A stretch of DNA of 8,491 bases from Gemmataceae bacterium (GTDB lineage: Bacteria > Planctomycetota > Planctomycetia > Gemmatales > Gemmataceae), in assembly GCA_026418875.1 (NCBI GenBank), contig JAOAAM010000409.1, positions 1-8,491 on the forward strand. The letters are read 5' to 3'. Shown here one piece after another: positions 1-6,842 of the stretch. Made by a program: the position numbers and the translations under genes. Below the pieces are notes generated by a model. The model did not search any database and was not told where the DNA came from. It worked only from the letters and a program-made list of their open reading frames with translations. Numbering within the stretch: position 1 is the stretch's first letter; each line of letters begins with the position of its first letter.

Positions 1-233
1 AAAACCGCCACGACCCAGGCCAGCAATAACAGCGAGCCATTCGGTGAAGCCACGAGCGGCTGTTGCACCACAAGGAAGAGGGTGTGCGCGAGGAGGCCGC
101 CGGCTCCGAAAATCAGGCTGGCCCACGCCCACAGCGGACTAGCCCGAAGAAGACGGACCAACTCCAGCAGCAGGGCGACGGCGTAGCTCGCCACAAAGCA
201 CAATCGCGTCACGTTTTGGAGGGGGAAGTCCAT
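1..233 (-). CDS. CcsA/HemX-like cytochrome c assembly membrane protein (N-terminal part, cut by window edge)
   Basis: An open frame starts at the ATG at 233-231 (MDFPLQNVTRLCF...) and stays open for 77 codons to the left edge, so the C-terminal part is missing. The visible part is strongly hydrophobic. Helix 1 covers about residues 11-29, helix 2 about 34-56 with a histidine at position 50, and a third helix starts near 67. This fits the N-terminus of the CcsA/HemX (YpjD-like) family, multi-pass membrane proteins involved in haem handling, cytochrome c maturation or control of glutamyl-tRNA reductase levels. The call rests on the helix pattern plus position: the gene lies 61 bp downstream of a siroheme-synthase gene on the same strand. 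In several bacteria hemX-like genes sit next to hemA and siroheme genes, so hemA may follow off the edge. Another polytopic membrane protein cannot be excluded from 77 residues. Confidence 0.62.
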   Translation of the reverse strand, partial: MDFPLQNVTRLCFVASYAVALLLELVRLLRASPLWAWASLIFGAGGLLAHTLFLVVQQPLVASPNGSLLLLAWVVAV

Positions 234-294
234 CAGCGGCGGTGCTACGGGTGGTGTCTAGTCCGGGGGCAAGGCGCTCGCCTGTTGTTTTTTG

Positions 295-927
295 CTATTT
301 TAGCGGCGGGTCGGCCTCACGGCGTACTTCCTCCCACATCGCCTGGCGGACGGCGGCAGGGCCTTGGGAGTGCAGCGCTTCGAGCCAACGGATCTCGGCG
401 AGCCGCTCGTACATCTGTCGCCTTCGAACGGGATCCGGGAATCGTTCGGCGATTTGCGGCCGCAATTCGCGCAGCAGGGCGACCCACTCGCCCAGGGCCG
501 GGTCAATCTGATCGGCCAAGCGATCCCGGATGCGCTTGGCCAAAGTCGGGGCCGCGCCGCCGGTGGAGACCGCCAAAATCAAGTCGCCTTCCCGGTGCAT
601 GGCTGGGACCACGAAATCGCCCAAGGCGGGGTCATCCGCCCGATTCACGAGGATGCCGCGGCGACGAGCGTCGGCAGCGACCCGACGATTCACCTCCGGC
701 GTAGCGGCCGCAAACACCAGTGTCGCCCCGGCGAGATGATCGGCTTGATACGGCTCGCACAGCCAGACTAGGCGAGTGAAGGCGAAGTCCGCGGGCCGAG
801 GCTCCAAGCAGACCAGCCGAACGATCGCCCCTGACTCCAGCAGACGGCGGGCCTTCCGGCGACCCACCGGACCGCCGCCGACGACCACCACTAGCCGATC
901 GGTCAGGTCCGCCATCAGGGCGAACAT
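295..927 (-). CDS. Precorrin-2 dehydrogenase / sirohydrochlorin ferrochelatase (SirC/Met8/CysG N-terminal type)
   Basis: This 210-residue protein fits the stand-alone siroheme-synthase module, a cytosolic enzyme. It oxidises precorrin-2 to sirohydrochlorin with NAD+ and, in Met8/CysG-type members, inserts Fe2+ to give sirohaem. The N-terminus has a Rossmann nucleotide-binding loop, VVVVGGGPVGRRKA (residues 13-26). A DD pair (98-99, in VNRADDP) matches the region of the CysG catalytic aspartate. The stretch VSTGGAAPTLAKRIRDRL (120-137) is the family signature, and its Ser121 lies where CysG has its phosphoserine. There is no C-terminal uroporphyrinogen methyltransferase domain, so SUMT must be encoded elsewhere. 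The start at 927 is preferred over the ATG at 915 because family members begin with a short leader ending in DLT just before the first strand. The gene begins 3 bp after the apgM stop with no clear ribosome binding site, which suggests translational coupling. Whether it does both reactions or only the dehydrogenation is not decided by sequence. Confidence 0.9.
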   Translation of the reverse strand: MFALMADLTDRLVVVVGGGPVGRRKARRLLESGAIVRLVCLEPRPADFAFTRLVWLCEPYQADHLAGATLVFAAATPEVNRRVAADARRRGILVNRADDPALGDFVVPAMHREGDLILAVSTGGAAPTLAKRIRDRLADQIDPALGEWVALLRELRPQIAERFPDPVRRRQMYERLAEIRWLEALHSQGPAAVRQAMWEEVRREADPPLK

Positions 928-930
928 CGC

Positions 931-2136
931 TCAGGCCCCGTATTTGCCCAGGCGGCCGGCATGCGCCATCGCCAGGGTCATCAGGTATTTCGCCTCGAAC
1001 TGGCCCAAGCCGCCCTGCAAACACGTTTTCTCACTGAATTCCGACACCCCGTCGGTGCGAACGTTTCGGCCCCACAAGAGCGTCGGCACTGGATGCCAAC
1101 TGTGGCTCCGCATCACGCTCGGCGTGCTGTGGTCGCCCGTGACGATCAGAACGTCCGGCTTCAATCGAGTGATGCGGGGAACGATCCCGTCCAACTCCTC
1201 GATCCGACGAACCTTGGCCGCAAAGTCCCCGTCTTCGCCGGTCTTGTCCGTGTATTTGAAGTGGATGAAGAAGAAGTCGTATTGATCCCAGACCCGCTCC
1301 AAAGTCTCAACTTGTTCATCCAGCGAATGGCCCGCATCGAGGATGTCCATGCCGACCAACCGAGCCAGTCCCTTGTACATCGGGTACACGGCCAGGCAGG
1401 CGCATCGCAGGCCATACACCTCCTGCATGGTGGCGATGTTCGGATAGCGGGCGAAGCCGCGGAGCGTGACACCGTTGGCATCGGGTTCGGCATGCAAGAC
1501 TCGGCGGGCCTCGGCGACGAAGCGGTCGGCGAACTCGGCGGTGCGGCGCGAATCCTCATCTCGGGCCACGGCCGGCAACGGGGCAACACCGACCGCTTGC
1601 GGGTCCGTATCCTCGATGTTCGCCGACAGCCCCTCGCCGCGGAAAACGACCACAAAGCGGTGTTCGCTGACCGGCTCGATAAAAAGCTCCACACCGGGTA
1701 CCCGGACCGACTTGAGTTTCTGGCAAATCTCTCGATTCCGCTCGTCGCTGGGCCGACCCGCGCGACGATCCTTGATTTTTCCCTCTGCGTCCAGCGTGCA
1801 GAAATTGCCCCGGGCGGCGACGTCCCGGCGTTCGAGGGGAAAGTTGATCCCCAACGCCTCCAAGACGCCCCGGCCGATGCGATGCTCCAGCGGATCATAG
1901 CCGAACAGAGCCAAGTGCCCCGGGCCACTACCCGGCGTGATCCCCGGCAGGACGGGAATGCTCAAGCCCGAGACGCCCTCCCGTGCCAGGTCATCCAGGT
2001 TCGGCGTTCGGGCCGTCTCCAACTCTGTCAGCCCGCCGGGGGTAAGGGGTAAGCCCCCCAGGCCGTCGGCCACCAAAAAGACGATTTTCGTGGTGTTCGG
2101 GTCACGCAGTTCTTGGATCAAATCGGGCGGCTTCAT
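931..2136 (-). CDS. apgM: 2,3-bisphosphoglycerate-independent phosphoglycerate mutase, archaeal type
   Basis: This 401-residue cytosolic enzyme interconverts 3- and 2-phosphoglycerate in glycolysis and gluconeogenesis without a bisphosphoglycerate cofactor. It belongs to the alkaline phosphatase superfamily. Visible signatures are the first metal aspartate in LVADGLGG (Asp24); a serine/histidine motif, GSGPGHLALFGYDP (69-82), whose Ser70 is the likely phospho-acceptor; KYTDKTGEDGD (294-304, Asp297); the metal pair in TGDHSTPS (Asp335, His336); and HSWHPVPT (His345, His348). Length and motif order match the archaeal-type family rather than the longer bacterial GpmI. The ATG at 2136 has no good Shine-Dalgarno sequence; a GAGG stretch about 17 nt upstream is too far. 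The next gene starts 3 bp after its stop, so the two are probably co-transcribed. No key residue seems to be missing. Confidence 0.93.
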   Translation of the reverse strand: MKPPDLIQELRDPNTTKIVFLVADGLGGLPLTPGGLTELETARTPNLDDLAREGVSGLSIPVLPGITPGSGPGHLALFGYDPLEHRIGRGVLEALGINFPLERRDVAARGNFCTLDAEGKIKDRRAGRPSDERNREICQKLKSVRVPGVELFIEPVSEHRFVVVFRGEGLSANIEDTDPQAVGVAPLPAVARDEDSRRTAEFADRFVAEARRVLHAEPDANGVTLRGFARYPNIATMQEVYGLRCACLAVYPMYKGLARLVGMDILDAGHSLDEQVETLERVWDQYDFFFIHFKYTDKTGEDGDFAAKVRRIEELDGIVPRITRLKPDVLIVTGDHSTPSVMRSHSWHPVPTLLWGRNVRTDGVSEFSEKTCLQGGLGQFEAKYLMTLAMAHAGRLGKYGA

Positions 2137-2364
2137 GCAGTGAATCTACGCCTCGTGCGGCGATGGACTAGCCCGCAGGATCATGGGCACGTCGAGGGAG
2201 GGCGAACACCGTGAGCTTTCGGGAGCAGATTTACCGTCCGACGGTGGATTGACCCAGCGGCTTCACTATTTCGGCTCCGAAGTGGCCTGGCACCGAGCGC
2301 GAGATGCGAAACCAGCGGCTGGCGTGCCTCTGAGCAACAAGCTACGCTGGGACCGACGCTGGGT

Positions 2365-2592
2365 CTAAGTACCCGCGGCGACAAATTCCTCTGCGGACAT
2401 GCCGATGTCCCGTGCAATCTTTCGCAACAGCACCGGGGAGATGTCCCGCCCCTTGTGAAACGGCACCGTCGTCCCACGACCATCCGCATGGCGAAATTGC
2501 TTATGGGCTCCCCGTTGACGCACTTCGACGAAGCCCAAGGCGATCAACCGTGCCACCACTTCTTGGGGCTTCAACACTGGCAATCGAGGCAC
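2365..2592 (-). CDS. hicA: HicA-family toxin (mRNA interferase, type II toxin-antitoxin)
   Basis: This 75-residue protein has the HicA/YcfA double-stranded-RNA-binding-like fold. It opens with a helix (QEVVARLIALGF), followed by the conserved strand RQRGAHKQFRH, in which His30 is the expected catalytic histidine of these mRNA-cleaving toxins. Then come TTVPFHKGRDISPVLLRKI and a C-terminal helix (IGMSAEEFVAA). Length is normal for the family and nothing looks broken, so it is probably active. The start codon is a GTG at 2592-2590, two bases after the hicB stop. Translation is therefore likely coupled to hicB, and the weak start may keep toxin synthesis below antitoxin synthesis. The order is antitoxin first, toxin second. 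A plain YcfA-like RNA-binding role without toxicity remains possible. Confidence 0.88.
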   Translation of the reverse strand: MPRLPVLKPQEVVARLIALGFVEVRQRGAHKQFRHADGRGTTVPFHKGRDISPVLLRKIARDIGMSAEEFVAAGT

Positions 2593-2594
2593 GA

Positions 2595-2804
2595 TCAGGC
2601 GACCTGCACGATCTGTGTGCCCACGAACTCCGATTCGAGCCGCGGTTCACCGTCCTCCAGCAGCATCTCAATCACTTCGGCCAGATTTCGTTGCAACTCC
2701 TCGAGCGTCTCCCCTTGGGAATGGGCACCAGGGAACCCGGGCACATAGCCGACCAACAGGCCCGTCTCGGCACAACGTTCAATCACTGCGGTGAACGCTC
2801 GCAT
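2595..2804 (-). CDS. hicB: HicB-family antitoxin (short form)
   Basis: This 69-residue protein has the HicB N-terminal RNase H-like fold. It begins with the strand FTAVIERCAETGLLVGYVP, then the family signature PGFPGAHSQGETLEELQRNL and a helix ending in MLLEDGEP. In characterised systems HicB binds and masks HicA. Many HicB proteins also carry a C-terminal ribbon-helix-helix or helix-turn-helix DNA-binding domain; here only about 20 residues follow the helix, so that domain is absent and autoregulation would need another factor. The ATG at 2804 is supported by the best ribosome binding site in the window. Together with hicA, two bases downstream, it forms a two-gene operon flanked by about 200 bp of non-coding DNA on each side, which fits a self-contained module. 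Confidence 0.86.
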   Translation of the reverse strand: MRAFTAVIERCAETGLLVGYVPGFPGAHSQGETLEELQRNLAEVIEMLLEDGEPRLESEFVGTQIVQVA

Positions 2805-2808
2805 TGGA

Positions 2809-2815
2809 TCCTCCC
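2809..2815 (-). promoter_or_regulatory. Strong ribosome binding site of hicB
   Basis: On the minus strand the sequence GGGAGGA precedes the hicB ATG, with the GGAGG core five bases upstream of the start codon. Most other genes here have weak or no Shine-Dalgarno match. The strong site therefore fixes the hicB start and suggests high antitoxin translation compared with the GTG-started toxin. Confidence 0.75.
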
Positions 2816-2888
2816 GCCCTCGAGGCGTTCGTAGCGGACGTCGGAACCGGCTGTCGAACCGCAGGCAGGTTCAGTCACGCTGCCATGC

Positions 2889-2900
2889 TGCTATTTAGCA
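2889..2900. promoter_or_regulatory. Dyad in an AT-rich patch upstream of hicBA (possible operator/promoter zone)
   Basis: TGCTA-TT-TAGCA has two perfect 5-bp arms around a 2-bp centre. It lies about 85 bp upstream of the hicB start, in the only clearly AT-rich stretch (about 2889-2910) of this intergenic region. It is a plausible promoter or operator zone for hicBA. No convincing -35/-10 pair could be assigned and the arms are short, so this is tentative. Confidence 0.25.
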
Positions 2901-2944
2901 AGATAACACTCTTCGGCATCGCGATTCATGTTGCCGGTGTAGTT

Positions 2945-2972
2945 CCCGCTGCCGGGTTCGAGCAGTCGCTCG
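2945..2972 (-). terminator. Two small adjacent hairpins downstream of the thioredoxin-fold gene (weak terminator candidate)
   Basis: Two inverted repeats lie 37-64 bp past the stop codon of the minus-strand gene at 3009: CCCG-CTGC-CGGG (2945-2956) and CGAGC-AGTC-GCTCG (2959-2972). They could fold in the transcript as 4-bp and 5-bp stems. Neither is followed by a T-tract, so an intrinsic terminator is not shown. They may slow polymerase or stabilise the mRNA end, or be chance in GC-rich DNA. Confidence 0.22.
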
Positions 2973-3008
2973 CCCCTCCCGCTTCAGAGCCGGAGGAAAC
3001 GAGCACTC

Positions 3009-4616
3009 TCACTCCTTCACCTCGACTTGTGCCGCTTGCAGGATTTCGTTGGTGTCGTCGTCCTGCACAAATGCCACGACGCGAAGCGATTTTAGACCGA
3101 TCGGCCGATCCGGCTTGGGGAATTCATCTTCCTTGGCGTACTCGTCCAGATACTCGTTCAACTTGGTTCGCAATTCGTCGAGATCCACCTTGGCGGAGTG
3201 TTCGCCGGACTTCTGCTTCAGCGCGATCCCCTTGGGTCCGCCCGGCATGGCTCGAACGACGTGGTGGTGGTAGCGCAGGTTGTTGCCGCCTTGGTATCGA
3301 ACGTACTCCTCCACCAAGGCGAAACGAAGCCGGATGGAATCGCCGGTTCGCGCCAGGTCGGTGACATTGGCCTTGATGTCGATGGCGGCACCCTGTTTGG
3401 AGGCCGACAATTCGATGCGAGCTTCGGGGAGTTTTTCGAGCAAGGGGTCGATGGCCTCGCGGAAGGCGGCATAGCTGCGGCGAGCCTGCGAGATGGGACC
3501 GCCGCCGCCTTGGGCCGGTTTGCCGTTGAAAAAGATCGTCGGCGTGCCACGAATCTTGTTGCCGTAATACTCCAGCCGGGCCAGGCTGTCCGGGTTCGTC
3601 AGCGGGTCGGGGCCGGGAATGTGCAGGTGGTATTGCAGCAGGACGACTTCCGTCGGTTTATAGGTCTTGGTGAGCGCGTCGAAGGCCAGGTCAGCCGCGA
3701 CGCACGGCGGGCACTCCGCCCCGGTGAACAATTCGACGAGGACGGCCCGATCACTTTTTCCTTTGCGGCCCTCGAATGGTTCGGGTCGGAACGGGGCCGA
3801 CTTGACGTACTCGGCGAAATCCTGCTCCTCCAGCTTCGCCAGCCGTTTGCGGACATCCGCCGCATCTTCACCTCGGCCGGCCGCCTCGAAAACCTCGGCC
3901 ACGGTGCTCAGATAATCCAATTGCACGGAAACTTCCTCGCCCTCGTCCACCAGCCGCTCGAGCTTGCGGGCATACTCAACGGCCACGGGAGCGAGGTCCT
4001 TCTGCTTCACCAGGGCTTGGGCCACACGACGCGCAACCGACCGCTCCCAGCGCAGGCCGAACGGCTGAGCCGAGCGGAAGGCTTTGTCGGCCCAGCCACG
4101 CACCTCTTCGCCGCTGGCCTTTCGCTGACTCGCCTCCTTCAACAGTTCGATTGCCGCCTCCGCCATCACTTGCGGGTCGCTGGTTTGTTCCAGCGTTTCC
4201 TTGGCCAGCTCGAAGCGGTCAAAGTTTTCCAGCTTCGACGGCTCCAGGCGGACCAGTAACAAGCTGGATGGTCCCAGCAGCAACGACCCACCGATGCGAC
4301 CGTTGGCGTCCGGGGGGAGGCGGCCCTCGAAGTTCAAGGTCTGACCCGCTCCGCCCCCGCCGAACTTGATGACGAATTTCAGCGAGTCCTGCGAGACAGC
4401 CACGTCGCTGAGCGTCGAGGCAGGGAAATTGGCGATGCTCGTGCCCAACACCTTCCCGGCCCATTTCCCTTCCGCCGACTCCAGCTTCAACAAAAACGTC
4501 AGATTGCTTCCCGGGATGCTCATCTTCCATGAACCTGCGGGAGGCTCGGCCAGGATGCGGGACGGAAGCAGGTTCATGACCAGTCCCGCCGTCAGCAAAA
4601 TCGCCAGTCGCTGCAT
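3009..4616 (-). CDS. Exported multidomain protein with a thioredoxin-like CPPC domain
   Basis: From the ATG at 4616 the product has 535 residues. Residues 1-23 form a signal peptide (positive MQR, hydrophobic core, likely cut after ILA), so it acts outside the cytoplasm. About residues 25-125 are strand-rich and glycine-rich, resembling a small beta barrel. Residues 130-270 are helical and charged, possibly a helical-repeat linker. About 290-395 look thioredoxin-like: VLVELFTGAECPPC places Cys302-Pro-Pro-Cys305 after a beta strand, and GTPTIFFNGK (357-366) supplies the cis-proline loop (Pro359). The last 140 residues are strand-rich, perhaps a beta-sandwich as in Omp28-like proteins. A role as extracytoplasmic thiol-disulphide oxidoreductase is likely; the substrate is unknown. 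The 4616 start is chosen because it opens the signal peptide and has AAAGGA eight bases upstream. An upstream in-frame GTG at 4688 overlaps the preceding stop as GTGA but would bury the signal peptide behind 24 residues. Confidence 0.72.
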   Translation of the reverse strand: MQRLAILLTAGLVMNLLPSRILAEPPAGSWKMSIPGSNLTFLLKLESAEGKWAGKVLGTSIANFPASTLSDVAVSQDSLKFVIKFGGGGAGQTLNFEGRLPPDANGRIGGSLLLGPSSLLLVRLEPSKLENFDRFELAKETLEQTSDPQVMAEAAIELLKEASQRKASGEEVRGWADKAFRSAQPFGLRWERSVARRVAQALVKQKDLAPVAVEYARKLERLVDEGEEVSVQLDYLSTVAEVFEAAGRGEDAADVRKRLAKLEEQDFAEYVKSAPFRPEPFEGRKGKSDRAVLVELFTGAECPPCVAADLAFDALTKTYKPTEVVLLQYHLHIPGPDPLTNPDSLARLEYYGNKIRGTPTIFFNGKPAQGGGGPISQARRSYAAFREAIDPLLEKLPEARIELSASKQGAAIDIKANVTDLARTGDSIRLRFALVEEYVRYQGGNNLRYHHHVVRAMPGGPKGIALKQKSGEHSAKVDLDELRTKLNEYLDEYAKEDEFPKPDRPIGLKSLRVVAFVQDDDTNEILQAAQVEVKE

Positions 4617-4624
4617 GGGAAGGG

Positions 4625-4630
4625 TCCTTT
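4625..4630 (-). promoter_or_regulatory. Ribosome binding site supporting the internal start at 4616
   Basis: AAAGGA on the minus strand lies eight bases before the ATG at 4616. It favours that ATG, which opens directly into a signal peptide, over the longer GTG-started frame beginning at 4688. Confidence 0.5.
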
Positions 4631-4684
4631 CGGGAAGGTCGGGTACGAGGGGACCGAAGCGAGTCCAGGCTGCCGTTGCCCGGC

Positions 4685-5848
4685 TCACGGTGGACGCAGA
4701 CGGTCGCGGTTAGCATACACTCGCTGCCACGCCTGAGCAATCCGCCGAGCCGCTTCTTCCCCGCGAATCAGCACGGGATGATGCAATACGGTCAGGCGAT
4801 GGTGGAACCGCTCCGCCTCCGCCCAGCCGCCGATGATTTCGTATCGACGTGGGGAACGGCCCGCGGGCAAGGCGCGAAACCCCGTATCCAGGGCAAGCCC
4901 CTCGGCACGCATCACCTCCACAAGTCGGTCGCGATCCAGCCCGAACTCAGCGGGATCGATGCGGAAGGCAACCTTGTAAAACGCGGGAGAGCCGTCCACC
5001 TCGCTACGGATCCGTCGAACCCCGGGAACAGCGTCCAAGCCGGGGTCGATGCAGGCGACAGCCGCGGCTCGCTGGGCGTGGCGGTCGGGCAAAAGTTTGA
5101 GTTGAGGCCGCAGTGCGGCCGCTTGCAATTCGGACAACGCGGCCCAACGTTGCACCCCACGCCGCAGCAGAACGCGAAGCCGGGCTTCCAGCTCGTCGCG
5201 TCGGGTCAAGAGGGCACCCCCGCGGCCCGCGGTCAACAGCTTCGACCCGCCGAAACTCAACACGCCGACGTCGCCCCAGGTTCCCACGGGTCGATCCTGC
5301 ACGATCGCACCGACGGCTTGGGCGGCATCCTCCACCACCGCCACGCCCCACCGGTCGGCCAGATTACGGATCGTCTTCATCGGCTGCAAGCTGCCGTGCA
5401 GGTGGGAGACGACCATCGCTTTGGGGCGACGACGGCATGCCTCCTCCAATGGGTTCAAATCCAGCGACAGGTCTCCGGCGACATCGACGAGTACGGGGAT
5501 CGCGCCCAGCGCGTGGACCGACAAGAAATTGCCCTCGTAGTCGTAGGCCGCCAACACCACTCGGTCGCCGGGTTGCACGCCCACGGATTGAAGCGCTAAT
5601 TGCACGGCCAGCGTCCCGCTGGCGCAAGTCAGAACTCGGCAGCCATGCCAATCTGCCAGGTCCGATTCAAGTGCCTGCGTGTGCGGCCCGTCGTATCGCC
5701 CCCACGATCCATCCGCCATGGCCTCGGCGACCGCGGCCGCCACCTCCGGCATGACACCCGGCCAATCCGGCGGACCCTCGGGGAAGATCGGCGTCCCCCC
5801 CAAAATGGCTGGGGTCGGTCCCTCGCCTGTCTGTGGCCGATCGTTCAT
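4685..5848 (-). CDS. DegT/DnrJ/EryC1/StrS-family PLP-dependent aminotransferase
   Basis: From the ATG at 5848 the protein has 387 residues, normal for this fold-type I PLP family. These enzymes usually transaminate keto-sugars in the making of amino-sugars for polysaccharides, lipopolysaccharide or natural products. Visible signatures are CASGTLAVQLAL (75-86) for cofactor phosphate binding; VVEDAAQAVGA (171-181), whose Asp174 should contact the PLP ring nitrogen; and SFGGSKLLTAGRGG (198-211), with Lys203 as the Schiff-base lysine. The catalytic set looks complete. The N-terminus (LGGTPIFPEG...) is typical. A TTG two codons upstream (5854) is possible but less likely. No sugar-nucleotide gene lies nearby: the upstream neighbour is truB (61-bp gap) and the downstream one is the exported CPPC protein (68-bp gap). 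The substrate therefore cannot be inferred, and a PLP oxidoreductase or dehydratase of the same family is also possible. Confidence 0.87.
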   Translation of the reverse strand: MNDRPQTGEGPTPAILGGTPIFPEGPPDWPGVMPEVAAAVAEAMADGSWGRYDGPHTQALESDLADWHGCRVLTCASGTLAVQLALQSVGVQPGDRVVLAAYDYEGNFLSVHALGAIPVLVDVAGDLSLDLNPLEEACRRRPKAMVVSHLHGSLQPMKTIRNLADRWGVAVVEDAAQAVGAIVQDRPVGTWGDVGVLSFGGSKLLTAGRGGALLTRRDELEARLRVLLRRGVQRWAALSELQAAALRPQLKLLPDRHAQRAAAVACIDPGLDAVPGVRRIRSEVDGSPAFYKVAFRIDPAEFGLDRDRLVEVMRAEGLALDTGFRALPAGRSPRRYEIIGGWAEAERFHHRLTVLHHPVLIRGEEAARRIAQAWQRVYANRDRLRPP

Positions 5849-5909
5849 GGGCAACGCGGATCCAGGCTATTTCTCGACTTGCTGATGAATCTTTCACCCG
5901 GCAGACAAG

Positions 5910-6842
5910 CTAATCGTCCACTCGCCGATTGTCGTCGGCAACCAACACTTTCACCGGTCGGATCGTCCGACCATCCGACTGGGCGATCGCCTGAAGTTCA
6001 CCGCCATGAAAGACGGCACACCAGCCGACCGGTGCCGCCGCCGTGATTCGCTGCCCCTGGCACAACCGTCGTCGCTCCTCGGCAGTGACTTGCCACGCAG
6101 GAAGTTCGGCGACGGCTTCGGAAAGGGGTCGTACCATGTCGGCCCGGGGCGAGTCGAATTCGGCCACAGGAACCGCTTGCGACTCGTCGAATGGGCCGAC
6201 CCGAGTTCGCCGCAGGGCCGTGATCATCCCGCCGACGCCCAGGGCCTGCCCCAAGTCCCGAGCGAGGGAGCGAATGTACGTCCCTTTGCCGCAGTCGATG
6301 AGCACTTCGAGGGTGGGCCAAGCGTAGCGGACGACTCGAATCGCATCGACCCGCACCCGTCGCGGCCGCAACTCGACCCGCACCCCCGATCGCGCTTGTT
6401 CGTAGGCGCGTCTTCCGCCTTGTTTTACCGCGGAGTACACGGGGGGAACCTGCTCGATTTCTCCGATGAACCGCGACAGAGTGCCGGCGAGGTGTGCGGC
6501 ATCCACGGGCACGGCTTCCGGGTGCTCGGTGATTTCTCCATCGGCATCATCCGTGGTGCTGCTCGCCCCCAAACGGATGGTGGCGCGATAAGTCTTGGGC
6601 ATGTCCTGAATGAACTCGGCCAGCCGAGTCGCTTGCCCCAGGCAAATGACAAGCACGCCGGTCGCCAGCGGGTCCAGCGTGCCGGTGTGGCCAATGCGGG
6701 TTCGGGGCGGCCAATGACGCTGGATGCGGTTCACCACATCGCGGGAGGTGATCCCGCTCGGCTTATCGACCACCAGCAACCCATGTTGGGGAAGGTCGTG
6801 TTTTCGCCCCGTCATGACAAGGTTGTGTGTTCGGCCCGTCAT
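5910..6842 (-). CDS. truB: tRNA pseudouridine(55) synthase TruB
   Basis: This cytosolic enzyme converts uridine 55 in the T-loop of tRNAs to pseudouridine. From the ATG at 6842 it has 310 residues, the usual size. Landmarks are GLLVVDKPSGITSRDVV (21-37); the active-site motif HTGTLDPLATGVL (52-64), with catalytic Asp57; KTYRA (83-87) with Tyr85; PPVYSAVKQGGRRAYEQAR (133-151); and CGKGTYIRSLARDLG (184-198). A short C-terminal region (about 250-310) fits the reduced PUA-like tail of bacterial TruB. Two start codons, 6842 and 6815, lie in tandem copies of a 27-bp repeat, so the protein begins MTGRTHNLV MTGRKHDLP. Either start leaves the enzyme core intact. The frame stays open further upstream to 7307 but would run antisense through the lipid-kinase gene and is not credible. 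There is no Shine-Dalgarno sequence at either ATG. Confidence 0.95.
   Translation of the reverse strand: MTGRTHNLVMTGRKHDLPQHGLLVVDKPSGITSRDVVNRIQRHWPPRTRIGHTGTLDPLATGVLVICLGQATRLAEFIQDMPKTYRATIRLGASSTTDDADGEITEHPEAVPVDAAHLAGTLSRFIGEIEQVPPVYSAVKQGGRRAYEQARSGVRVELRPRRVRVDAIRVVRYAWPTLEVLIDCGKGTYIRSLARDLGQALGVGGMITALRRTRVGPFDESQAVPVAEFDSPRADMVRPLSEAVAELPAWQVTAEERRRLCQGQRITAAAPVGWCAVFHGGELQAIAQSDGRTIRPVKVLVADDNRRVDD

Noticed and set aside
961..2052. Long plus-strand open frame of 363 codons opposite apgM
   Set aside because: Antisense shadow of apgM; the minus-strand product has full family motifs, the plus-strand one has none.
2312..2322. CCAGC-G-GCTGG palindrome
   Set aside because: Short, with a one-base centre that cannot form a hairpin, and no gene start nearby for an operator.
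2251..2365. Perfect 9-bp inverted repeat GACCCAGCG ... CGCTGGGTC separated by about 97 bp
   Set aside because: One such match is not surprising in more than 200 bp of GC-rich sequence. The arms do not extend, and there is no transposase or target duplication.
2183..2368. Plus-strand 61-codon ORF in the apgM-hicA gap, with its stop overlapping the hicA stop by two bases
   Set aside because: No recognisable motif, composition unlike a typical protein, and only an AGGA two bases before the ATG. It is most likely a chance open frame in GC-rich DNA, though it is the best candidate for a small gene in this 228-bp gap.
3198..4259. Long plus-strand open frame of 353 codons opposite the thioredoxin-fold gene
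   Set aside because: Shadow frame caused by GC-rich codon bias; no domain features, while the minus strand shows a signal peptide and a CPPC motif.
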